Part shown: in pieces, positions 1 through 10,735 of the stretch | How the letters are laid out: each line of letters starts with the position of its first letter | How positions within the stretch are numbered: the first letter of the stretch is position 1 | From: Rostrohypoxylon terebratum | Lineage: Eukaryota > Ascomycota > Sordariomycetes > Xylariales > Hypoxylaceae | DNA: 64,000 nt | Direction: 5' to 3' | Assembly (NCBI GenBank): GCA_022497145.1 | Contig: MU385928.1 | Coordinates: 62,001 to 126,000 of the forward strand | Translations under genes and position numbers: made by a program | The notes under the pieces: model-generated | What the model saw: only the letters and a program-made list of their open reading frames with translations | What the model was told of the DNA's origin: nothing | The model's database searches: none

Positions 1-214
1 CATCGCGGGGCTCTGCCTGGTCATTACGGTCATTATTACTACTACAACTACTACACTACATAATACCTAGTAGTATGTACGAGATTCCAAATCGCGTCAG
101 CCTCGGCGGCTTCGACCAGTTAATCAGTACGGTGCTATACTAAATCGATCAATTTATCGATTGATCATATCGTCATGTCAGATTTTATATACCAAGGTTC
201 TTATATCGATACTG

Positions 215-252
215 CATACATACATACATGCATGCATACGTACATACATACA
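215..252. repeat. Imperfect CATA/CATG tetranucleotide repeat
   Basis: The stretch is a run of CATA units interrupted by CATG and CGTA. It reads as an interrupted microsatellite. A predicted 81-residue ORF crosses it and is translated as repeated Tyr-Ile-His-Thr, which argues against that ORF being a gene. Confidence 0.7.
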
Positions 253-1510
253 CATGATGAACATGATGGCCATGATGTTCCGGAAGTTAGCGATGTCGAC
301 GTCTCGACGTCCGGGGTAGTCTCTCCAGCGCCACGAATTCTCCCATGCTTTCCCATAGTTTCATCTTGCTATTCTCACCGCAATCTTACTTGCCTATACT
401 TTTACCTAGGACCTAGGTAACTAGTGGTTGACGCTGCTCCGATATAGAAATTCCATGAAGCTCACCGTTGTTCTTTTTCCAGGGATTCATCAGCTGGGCT
501 AGGGGGTCGATGATTCACTGACTCCACCGTATCTGATCGAAGTTCTTGGGTCTTACATCCTAACGTTCCAAAGCTTGTAATCGATTGTTCTCGATCACCA
601 TTGTTGATCCTGCTTCATGTAGGCCTACGGGTATTCACTGATGGGCGGCCTGAGAAATAGTAGCCGCAAAGTGGGATAAATCGATATTTGGCCAATGTCA
701 TCCATGTTTCTTCGCGACTATTAGTTTATGCCTGTTTCGTCTGAAGAGTCATCCTCGACGGGGACGGCCAATGGGGTTATTAGCGCGATACCCCCTTGCT
801 AACGAACAGGTAAGCATATTCCTCCCATATTCATAGGTATTAATGCCAATTGATCATTAGAAAGAAAGCATCCCGAATTCTCAATCGTACTTATCAAAGC
901 CGGAATCCGTTAGTCGGGAGCAATATCCGATTCAACCCATCGCAGAACTTGCATATTCCCTAGAATCTAGATATTACCATGGTCATGACTCAATGCAACC
1001 ATCTCCTTAGTCGCTACTACTGCCGTGTTACTAACAACCGCTCACGAGACCTCGAATGGCCATTTTCTACCATCTCCGGTCAGAGTACCTACCTAGTATC
1101 AGTACTATACACATACAAATTCACAGCCAACTCTTGAAAACGAGGCACGGTTAGTTTGCATTCATTGATTCATGCGTACTACGACAAACCAAAGGTAGTA
1201 CATATGCCATAGGCAGAGAGGAAGCCTAGAATTGCAGGACGACATGTACAATACGCTCAGGACACTAATGGGCGGCAAGTGACAATCAAATACGATGTAC
1301 CCAAGGTCCCAAGGTGAAGCGACTTCGTATGACGACACCGAGCACTAGCCGGTAGGGTAGCAGACCGAGAAATCAGCCTCGCCACTACGAAGCTGTCTCT
1401 TCTTAGCCTCGACGGCGACCAGGCGCGGCTCTCGCGTCGACCCAAACCAGCCTCCCAAGTGTGTAAATGTGTATACGGGTTGTATTGCCTCCCGGGCGAA
1501 TGGGCGGATG

Positions 1511-1536
1511 TGCGAACGTGCGAACGTGCGAACGTG
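1511..1536. repeat. 8-bp tandem repeat TGCGAACG, about 3.25 copies
   Basis: Three perfect copies of TGCGAACG followed by a partial TG. Local tandem duplication in spacer DNA. Confidence 0.8.
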
Positions 1537-1739
1537 TGGCCAATGCGGGATCTCGTCCTCTCGTCCTCTCGGTAGGTAGAGACAGTCAAGATCCGCGTTG
1601 CAGTGGCTGCATACCCAGATAGGTACCTATCAAGCCATCTAACCCTATTCCAGGAATATCTATCTGTGTAGCTGTGCTCCGGCAGCTATCAGCCCTAAAT
1701 CTAGTGACACGCGCCCGTTGCCAATTGCCCTATGCACGC

Positions 1740-1763
1740 GGCGGGATGGCGGGATGGCGGGTT
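1740..1763. repeat. 8-bp tandem repeat GGCGGGAT, about 3 copies
   Basis: Two complete GGCGGGAT units and a third that diverges to GGCGGGTT. Same unit length as the TGCGAACG repeat about 200 bp away, though the sequences are unrelated. Confidence 0.7.
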
Positions 1764-1880
1764 GACGGTGTAGTGCAACCCAATTTCCCAGTGTAAAGTT
1801 GCATGCAGGATCGGATCAGTATAGTCGGTAACTACCTGGACATTTAGCAGACAGAATAGGAAGAATAGATTCCTTTTAGG

Positions 1881-1938
1881 GCTGGGCTGGGCTGGGGTAG
1901 GCTAGGCTGGCTGGCTGGCTGGCTGGCTAGCTGGCTAG
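1881..1938. repeat. GGCT tetranucleotide microsatellite
   Basis: A GCTGG/GGCT tract that begins with GCTGG pentamers and passes into perfect GGCT units near 1906-1927, then GGCTAGCT. It ends against GGTACGTACGTGA. Confidence 0.8.
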
Positions 1939-4900
1939 GTACGTACGTGACATCATGTATGCCGAGAAATCTGCAAGAAAATCTGCAAGAGAATGACTAG
2001 CCACGCCGAGTGGCGGATTTAACGGCGCAGGTAACTGGCAAAGAAGGGAGCATGGCCATCGGCGGCGATAGCAAGCACAATACCGACCCCGAAATCGCCT
2101 TTGAATGTCCGACTGCGGCAAAGCAACCTCGAAAAGGGCTATCCCACCACTTTTTCCCGCCGAGGTGGAATAATTCGTCGACCGAATGCTTCCCTTCCTT
2201 TGCCCAACTAACTATACCTAGGACCTAGGACTTAGGACCTGCCTACCTCTCTACCTACATACAAACCGCAAATCGTCCTGTAGGCGCCGCAGTATAGCTC
2301 TTCGACCCGATCAATACGATGTATGTTCGCCTAATGGGGTCCGACGGCGCCCGTCACGAGCGCCATCCGCGGCGGAATCAAGCATGCCTAAGATTTAAGT
2401 AGATCTGGCATTGACGGATGTACGTGCCGCTTACACACGTAAAGGATGCCTGCCCGCCCTCGTAACGCAGGTCAAAGTTCCGAAGTGGAATCTTGTAAAC
2501 AGCACCAGCATACTATCGTTAGGGGTACATAGATGATACTTATCTCAACATCACATAACAACAACATACCGAGATATCGCCACTCCGTATACTACCTCCC
2601 ACCTCCCCTCCGGATAGCGAATGCCACACTTGATCGTATAGACTTAGAGAGAGAGAGAGATACAATCAAAATACATCGTGTCTACGTCCACGTCCACGTC
2701 TTCAGCTTGAGTCTGCCTTTCCATTTTATCCGGCTTAGGTCACAAAGTTCATCTAACCAGAGGCGAAAAGCTCAAAACCTACCTACTAGGTAGACATGGA
2801 TGGATATGAGGAATCACGGTTGCCCCCCTCCCCCCTCCCCCTTTTCGAGAGCGTTGCTATGTAAGGAAACCGAGCCGCGACGGGACCGGGAATTCGGGTC
2901 TTGGAGTGTGAGTGGGGGGAGGGGGGAACATGTAAGTTATCCAGTCCAGCGCGTACAGCACATCGATGCCACCCCCTCAGGTAAGCCAGTACCTAGTAGA
3001 TGATTCCGGCCTTGCAGAGGTAACCGGCGAAGAGCCGAGTGTAGGTAATGATATTAATGATATGAAGGCGATGTCAGGGCTATTACTAGAATATGGGTAT
3101 AGTTATATGAATAACTTCGGCGTAATGCGCACTCCGAGAGGCGAAAATAACGAAGGACACACAAACACATTGAATGGATAATGAAAGATCTAGTACAGAG
3201 CTGAAATCGTGGTGAACCTTCTGGATGGGCGCATCTCACCGTGGCAATCTCGATAAGATCTGCTTACGTCCGCTCCCACATGCATCCACGCGCTCCCACA
3301 CGTTCCCATACGCTCCCACACCTACCTCCCGCAGCATATATCAGCTTCTTATTCGGCTGACACATATGCCGGCCAAAGCGAGAGCGAGTAACACCAGTCG
3401 ACTTGAGCGTGCCGAGGTACTCCCACCTACCTGATGTCCTACCTAGGTGTAATATAGCACGGAGTAGTATAGTATATCAGATGAAACGACGTACGCACGC
3501 GCGCGCGGAGAATAGCCCAAAACCCCTTCCACCGAAACAGAGCTAAAATGTATTGTCCGGCAGCACACAGCATCGCAAGCATCCAATAGGCAGACACATC
3601 TCACCTTTAGCATAGCCGTCCTCCATTTGCCTATCCGTCCCTGCATAACACATCGCATCTTACGGGGCCGCATGTGAAAAAAAGAAAAAAAAAGCACGTA
3701 GCCTAGCATCCTATCGTGCCAACCTACCCTTCTAGGCAATTAGGTCTGCATCATGTACTTACCCGGCGGTGCGGGTATAGGGCTGGTGTAACCTCTGGCA
3801 ATCCGGTCAGATACCCCTTTCGATTACCTACATATACCTACATATCAACCTATCAATGGTTTTAGGCTACCTACAAAATTTTCTCTCTTGTTTTTTTCTG
3901 CGCCGTCGTCGACGTCTTGCGCGGCGAGTGACGAAAACGGCGACCGGCGAGACACGATCAGGGGAGGGGGGCGAGATGCCGTCACCTCTCGTTCATAGGT
4001 TCGTAGGTTCATAGGTAAGGCTTCCATTTCTGACACCTTTTATTTTTTCTGCCTTTGACCCTTCGTCAAACTGCTACTGCGCATAGGTCCCTGCATTCGC
4101 TCCGACTTGCCTCCCTTTCCGTCCACTTGCCGGTCTGTGTAAGCTGAGTTAGATGAAACCGTCACTGGGTTAGATGGATCTCATCGCTCCAAAATGCACC
4201 CGACATAAACAGGCAGGGCAGGCAGGCCTCCAGATATTTTCACCGAGAAGAAACATCACCGAAAGGACGCGATGCCCCTGAGGACTAGACAATATGATGG
4301 AGTTTGATACGTTTTGATATTGAGCCAGGTGGATGCCTCGCTACGTCGCATACCTCGCTGTCTACCTCTCCAATCCCCCCCCCCTCCCCTCTATCGTGAT
4401 TTTTTTGCTCTTACTTGATCTCGCCTCGTTTCCCAACGGCTACACCAGGGAGAAGGTGCCTAATTCCAATAGCAACAGCTCTTTTGTTTCCGAACATCCG
4501 CTAGAAAAAAAAAAGTATCGTCGAGGGCTTCCCTGAGCCAAGTGATCTTGGTATTTGCATTTGCGGCTCGAGCCTCGGTCATTATAAAGTAATATAGTAC
4601 ATTCATTCGAAGAAAGAAGAAATGTTCATTGTCCTCAACAAAAAGGCTCCTCTCGATTCTGCTTAACATAATGGGGATAAGTTTGAGTCCGAAGTAACAT
4701 GTACGCCTATTTGGCTGCTGCACTCGTAATGCTAATGTGGTACGAGCGAGTCCGGAGGCTTGGCCGATGTATATAGACAAGCTGCACCAGAAAAAGACGA
4801 GTAGTAGCGTGACCTGGCCGTCCGACCTTGTCGTGCTTGACACAATCGCTCTGCAGAATTAAAATTTTCTCGACACTGTGCCCTTGTCCGAAACGCGTCG

Positions 4901-5017
4901 ATGAATCTAGAGCCAAATCTGCTCGCGCCGTGGTATGCCACCGGAAATAAATACCCAAAATCATCTCATAAGCCATGCTAGGAAGCTTAATAAAACTCCC
5001 ATGTGAAAATGTATCAT

Positions 5018-8000
5018 TTAAGCTCGTCGACTCATAGCAACATTAGCCCCCGCGGACGCCAGATCCTGTTTGCCACTAGCACTTCGGCCGGCCACGCGAG
5101 GAAGATTGCTGCCACCCGTCGTTGCAGATGTCCCTGCGCTAGCTCGCTTCGTACCCGCGGTACTCGCAACGCTTGTAAAAGCAGATGTTCGCCTCACACC
5201 ACCTTGTTTCAGAGGACTGCCATTAGTCTCGCGAGGACGTACGGACGTGCCACCCTTACCACCTGCCGGAGGCTCTGGTAAAGGCCGCGGGGTTGAGATG
5301 GTGTTGTGACGTTTGACAGGCGAAGACTCACGCGTTCTCGGGACGGGGACCGAGGTCTTCTGGCCGGTGATGAACTCGTGGCGAATAGCCTCCTCAGGCT
5401 TGAGGCGTCGATCCGGATCCCACCGCAAGCATCTCGCGAGGAAGTCGAGGAATGGCTCATCGTCACACTTAATGGCCTGCTGAAGTGTCTTCGAGGACGG
5501 CCGACGCCTTCTACCCTTGGAGGATACGGTCAGGCGAGGTTTGCCCATAGAATCAAAGAATAGCTTCTTCCTCGTGCTCTTTTCGATGAGATGCTTCTCA
5601 GGCGGACCAAATACTTCCATGATACAAGCTAACTGCTCCTGTTCATTCTCTCCCGGGAAAATAGGGACACCGGTATACAATTCAGCTAGGATACAGCCCA
5701 AACTCCACATGTCGATTGGTAGACCGTAAGTCATTCCCAGAATGACCTCTGGAGACCGATAAAACCGGGATTGAATATAAGTATACACCTTCTCGTTCTC
5801 AAAGCAACTTGATCCGAAATCAATGACCTTGATTTCGGAATGCATCGGATGTCGGACTAAAATGTTCTCTGGTTTAAGATCGCAATGGATCACCTTGTGC
5901 TGTTTAAGCAAATTGAGCGAGCTGAGCATCTGCTTGGTGAATCTTCGGATAAGTTTGAGAGAAAACCCGCGGAACGAGTTGGACTTGATGAACTCGTAGA
6001 GATTCATATCGAGAAGTTCAGTGGATATACAGAGATGTCCTCGGAAATAGAAACTATGAGTAAAGTTGACCATGCTGTGTTTGTTGTGAGGATCCTGCAT
6101 GTCGCTGTCAGTAAGGCCTATTGATTAGAATGATAATCGCGCAGGTAGATACTCACCCATTCGCGAAGCTTCTGTAGAATGTTGACTTCGACAAGAGCTT
6201 GCTGATGGAACCTCTTCTTGTTTCGGATAATCTTCACGGCAACGAGCACACCGGTTTTGTGATCTATGCACCTCACCACTTGGCCAAAACTGCCCTTCCC
6301 AAGAACATCAACAATTTCGTAACGATACGCAAGGTGATCACCGGTAACAATCGAATAGTCGCCGCGCTCATCATCGTAACCGAAGTTTGGCAGGTTCGAA
6401 TTCAAGTCGCCTACAACCTTCTTGGCATGCTGTGTCCCACAGAAATAGACGTCGTTATAATCAACAATCTCGCCCTTCTCGTAGATGTTCAATATGGCTA
6501 TGCGAATAGCCTCGTGGGGACCCACACGTTCCTTAGGAGTCGCTCGCCTACGGAGAGCATCTAACGTGCGAGCTGCCATTTCCGTCTCCTTTCTCCTCAA
6601 AGCCAACTTCTTCATTTCCTCCTCGGCAATGAGATCGTCCTTATCTAAATCGGCAGTATAAGGATCGTGGCGTTTAATCGAGGCAGCTGATGGTCTTGGA
6701 CGTATCATCTTCTGCATGGATGAATTCCGAGATTGTGTTGACGTCTCAATCATTGAGTTATTGCCAACATCTTCCTTGGAGCTTGTCCAAGGGTCATTAC
6801 GGCTCTTCTGCGTAAACATAGTGTTAAGACTAGAAGCAGAACTCTTCCTGCGCCTAGTTTCTAGGTACGTCCCTGTAGCAGGCTTAGTGGGATGGCTTGG
6901 ACTAGATGACTTCATCGAATTGATGTTCATTGATGCTGAGACTGGTATCCGCGGAGGTGGCATGCTTTCCTGTCGGGCTTGCTTCTCGGCAGCCTTGTCG
7001 ATAGAGCTATTAGAAGCATGATGACTGCTTTTCGAATTGCTCCTCTTCCAGGATAAGCTCAACTTCCTCCTTAAATTGCTCATCGAGGACGGAGTTGGAG
7101 GTTCTTCGGGACTCTGTTCAGCCGGAGGGGTCTTGTTAGTTGGCTTCGCCAGCTTCGGCGCGCGAGGACCGGATGGCTTTTGCTGCGGCCTTGCTTCAAC
7201 AGCTATATCAGTCGTGATTGTAGGGTTGAGATCCCCAGCGGTTTTAGACTTCGTCAATTGGCTGCCAAAGACATTGTTGCTCTTAGGAACGGATGACGAC
7301 AGGAAAGGTGATCCAGAGACTTTAGAGACTTTGGCAGCCTGTTTTTGCATTATTGTGCTAATCGGCGATTCGGACGAGCTTGTCCCATTTTCTCCAGTAG
7401 GAGTTTCTACTCGAGTATGGTGAATAGAGCTATTGCTTCGAAGGACCGTCTTTTCGGGATCTCTATCTGCACGGCCCCTGAAAAAGAAGGTACTCTTCGA
7501 CGCGGTCATGGGCGTTGTAGGCGTTTTGGCGATAGTCCTTGACAACGGCGGGCTTAATTTACCGCTGTCATCACTTTGATCCCTTAAGGCCGCGATCTTC
7601 GCCTCTGTAGGCATGCTTAATGGTCCAACACTCAACGGCGGGAGTCGCAGAGGCTGTAAATTCTTCCTAGACTGGGACACATTAATCTTTTGCTCGACGT
7701 CAGATGTAGGACCGGCAAAAGTTTTTCTCGGGGCGCGCTTTCGCTCGCTAGGCTTCCGTGAAGCTTTTTTAGTAGGCTCCTGAGATGGAGTGCCTGAAGG
7801 TGTGCCTGTAGAATTGCTATGAACACTACTCGAATCAAACGTGTAATTCGACTTCCGTTTCTCGAGGAAAGATAGTTCTGCTGGCGAGTCTTTGGGTGAT
7901 TCGTAAGCTTTGGGGATCGCGGGCACGGGTGGTACATCTTCCTCATCCTCGGCGGTAGGAGGGTTGTGGATATTTAGCGCTTTAGGGGCGGGCAGTCTTG

Positions 8001-9456
8001 ATGTTGGACCTCCTTGGGAGAGAGTGCGTTGTATTGAGCCTGTTGAAGTTCGCTGCGTGTTAAAACTAGTCGTCGAGCCAATCGACAACCCTGAGCTGTA
8101 GGATTTTCTATTAGTGACTTCCGGGGTAGTCCTTAGAGACGAAGGAGTGGACGTTTTTCGAGGAATCATGGAGGGCGAGCGTGATTGAGGGCGAACGTCC
8201 ATTGGCGGAAGCGGCGCATTTGTTATCTGCGGCATGGCCTGAGTCGGATGTATCGACATACGCTTCATCCGTTGTGCGTCAGTGGGTGAGATGGTCCTAG
8301 CACCAAGCCCTGTGGCGTGAGAGGTGTGGGCACCAGGCATTACAGACATCCTTCTTGCAGAGCTAGGTGTAGAGCCTTTGCCACCTGCTCTCGGCGATCT
8401 TGGAAACGCAGTGGATGTACGGTTTTGATCCGGAGCGAGGCTGGCGTTGCTGGTATTCATGGTGGAAAAGTTTGCTGATATCCTAGGCGCAGGTTGTATT
8501 GAACGGGCCTTAGAAGCTCGCGAAGCTTGAAATGACGGCCTACCATCGCCAGCTTGCCCGGTAGCAATGTCAATCGAGGTTCGAGTAGACTCAGTGCCGC
8601 CCTTGTCAGAAAGATTGGATATCAGACTCGGCCGTCGCCTCCGAACTCCAGTTCCAAACTCAGGGTCGATAACACCCGGGCCAATAGATTTCCTCGGAGG
8701 CTTCCCGATATTGGTGTTGGAAACGGGAGGGTAATGACTCTGACGTCGATTCCTCATCGCAGCAGGCGCAGTCGGCGCATCGATTATACTAGAAGATACG
8801 GACACGGTAGACCCGTTGCTAACCTGTCTACTTGATGTACTGGGTCTCCTCAGTATGGATCCCGATCTTGACGGTCTGGTACCTGCATTAGAAGTGGAAT
8901 TCGGCTGGGCTCCCGGGCGGGCGGTGCCACTACTGCCAGCGCCTGGAGGTTGTCCACCCATGATGTCCAATGGTATATCGTCAAGAATGCTCCCCTGTCC
9001 AGACGGTGAAGGAAATTGGGTTAATTTAAAATCGGTCGAGGCTGTTTCGAGGCTACTTTGAAGATCATCGAAGCTAACAGAAGGCAGAAACTCGAAAGAA
9101 GTGGTCGTGCTGTCGTCTATGTCACTCGGGGCCCCATTCCGACCAAAAGAAAACAGCGAATGGTTGTTGGACGAAGACGCATGAAGCATTGGCTCGTCGT
9201 GGATTCTGTTGACCGGGTTGATATTCTCCTTAGACCTGAACCGAGATAAATAGGGTTAGTTGTTATCACAGATCAAAGATCAGCTCAACGAGATATAAGC
9301 GAAGCGAGTATTGAGTATTAATCAAGTCTTGTGTGTGGTTTTTTTTTTGGGTGATTGGTGTTTGAGATGATGCGAAACAATCGGAAAAACGCACGATCGA
9401 GTCGGGGACAGCGCGGCTGGTCTCGGGCCAGCAGGAGCCTTATGATCCCTAATCAT
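5018..9456 (-). CDS. DYRK-family protein kinase Pom1
   Basis: Dual-specificity tyrosine-regulated kinase of the Pom1 type, a cortical polarity and cell-size regulator in fission yeast and a polarity/septation factor in filamentous fungi. Model: exons 9456-9395, 9235-6157 and 6094-5018 with introns of 159 and 62 bp, giving 1405 residues. The first ~950 residues are Ser/Thr/Pro-rich and probably disordered. The DYRK homology segment precedes the kinase domain (about 990-1290). It has glycine loop GKGSFG, VAVKII lysine, catalytic HCDLKPEN (Asp about 1119), DFG as IDFGSSC, and the self-phosphorylated YTY loop before SRFYRSPEV. The C-terminal tail is basic and Ser/Thr-rich. The tiny first exon is inferred: branch CTAAC, acceptor TTCAG, matching phase, and a coding-like stretch (SKENINPVNRIHDEP) ahead of the in-frame ATG at 9189. 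If that exon is wrong, translation starts at 9189. Kinase identity is very secure. Confidence 0.93.
9236..9394 (-). other. Proposed 5' intron of pom1
   Basis: Donor GTGCGT after CGATC, branch-like ACTAAC, acceptor CGGTTCAG. The two-base phase of the first exon is completed by the G that opens the next exon. No stop falls between the acceptor and the internal ATG at 9189. Inferred only from sequence. Confidence 0.6.
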
Positions 9457-9460
9457 AAGG
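9438..9460. repeat. Inverted repeat over the proposed pom1 start codon
   Basis: CCTTATGAT and ATCATAAGG are perfect 9-bp arms around a 5-base loop. The proposed ATG (9456-9454) lies inside the upstream arm of the transcript, so the mRNA could form a hairpin over the start. Confidence 0.7.
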
Positions 9461-9970
9461 ATTTTGTCGGGGAGGATTGACGTGGATTGGATTGACAATG
9501 GGTAGGATAATAAGATCGACGAGCTCGAAAAAGGGTTTGCGACAGACGATGTCCCGAGGAAAGCCCAAATTACGAAGGCGAAAGTGAGCGGAAATGCCCT
9601 GGACCTAGCTGACCTAGCTGACCTAGACCTGGTTATGGATCTAAAGGGCTCGCGATCAATTTCTCAGTCCGGCTAAGGAGCTGAGGGCGTCGATGCTGCT
9701 ACCGCATTCCGAGACGTAACGAAAAAAAAGAATCAGACTAAGAAAATGAGGCAACAAAGTCGGCCGTAAGAAGAAGAAGAAGGAAAGATGATGGAGCAAA
9801 GGGAAAAAAAGTTATGGTTACTGTTGACCGACAGTGGTTGCTGTCAAATGGGAGGATCACGAAAAAGGGTTGGTGGATTGTTTTCATTAAGGGAAAGAAA
9901 ATAAGAGGTCGACTAGGGGCCGAATCCACTTCGTTTTCCCGTACCGGCCAAGTGACTTTCCCTAAGGTTG

Positions 9971-10015
9971 GTAGCTCCAAGTAGTCCAAGTAGTCCAAGT
10001 AGTCCAAGTAGTTAG
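9971..10015. repeat. 9-bp minisatellite, TAGTCCAAG units
   Basis: A degenerate first unit (TAGCTCCAAG) is followed by three perfect TAGTCCAAG units and a fading tail. Because the unit is a multiple of three, it creates an artefactual Tyr-Leu-Asp repeat in the minus-strand ORF that covers it. Confidence 0.8.
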
Positions 10016-10530
10016 TCAAACCAGCCAAACCTCCCACTATTAGACACGTTTAGCCCACCCGTCCCTCATCAAAAGTCTGCCCTGGGTGTCCCTAATAAGG
10101 TTGGGCTGTCAGGGGATTATGTAGGTTAGGGGGTTAAAATCGCTGTTGATTGGTATATACGACATACTGTAAGTATTGTACATGCAATACATACATACAT
10201 ACTATGTACTGTCTAGGTCGTTGACGCAGTCGACTGCACAGTACCTACCTGCCTCAGGGTACTTTATTCATTACCTAGTATATAGGTACATATACCTACT
10301 AAACCTACCTAGTACTATTAGGTAGGTTCTCATTGTAGGCATATCCGTACTAGGTATGTGCAAATTGAAAGGCGCGCATGTGTGTAGTTTTGTAGCACCT
10401 ACCTAGCACCGGCGGTCATTGAGCACTTTCGCAATTCAAAACGATAGGAAAGAACGATTACCTACATACTACATACATAGCCTTAGAGCAGGTATCCGAT
10501 GGTTGGCGCGGCGTATAAGAAGGATAAGCG

Positions 10531-10607
10531 CCAAAGCCAAAAAGCTAAAGTCAAAGTCAAAGTCAAAGTCAAAGTCAAATCCAAATCCAAATCCAAAGCC
10601 AAAGCAC
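10531..10607. repeat. Hexanucleotide microsatellite AAAGTC/AAATCC
   Basis: Five or so AAAGTC units change to AAATCC and then AAAGCC, flanked by AAAGCC on both sides. The graded unit change suggests slippage plus point mutation. A 69-residue ORF over it reads as a Lys-Ser/Asn-Pro repeat and is rejected as a gene. Confidence 0.85.
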
Positions 10608-10680
10608 AACCAACCCATTAAAAGTTAGTCTCGTCATCAATTTGAGTCACGACTTCAACACGTATATCAGACAGTATACC

Positions 10681-10735
10681 TATGCGTATATGCGTATGCA
10701 TACCTAGGCATGTATGTTTGATGCATATACGCATA
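10681..10735. repeat. 13-bp perfect inverted repeat
   Basis: TATGCGTATATGC at 10681-10693 is the exact reverse complement of GCATATACGCATA at 10723-10735, with a 29-base spacer. It is not at the edge of any visible element. Confidence 0.75.

Larger units (their letters stand above)
1..5017. other. Gene-free spacer downstream of the Pom1 gene
   Basis: About 5 kb with no reading frame that looks like a real protein on either strand. The ORFs present are short, low-complexity and lack family motifs. The stretch is rich in CATA, GGCT and GGCGGGAT short repeats, in ACCTAGG heptamers (404-418, 2217-2240, 3441-3449) and in C-runs (about 2824-2842 and 4374-4388). A promoter for a gene left of the window could be here, but nothing defines one. 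Confidence 0.6.

Noticed and set aside
9738..10037. 99-codon minus-strand ORF with Tyr-Leu-Asp repeat
   Set aside because: The repeat is produced by the 9-bp minisatellite; the rest has no protein character.
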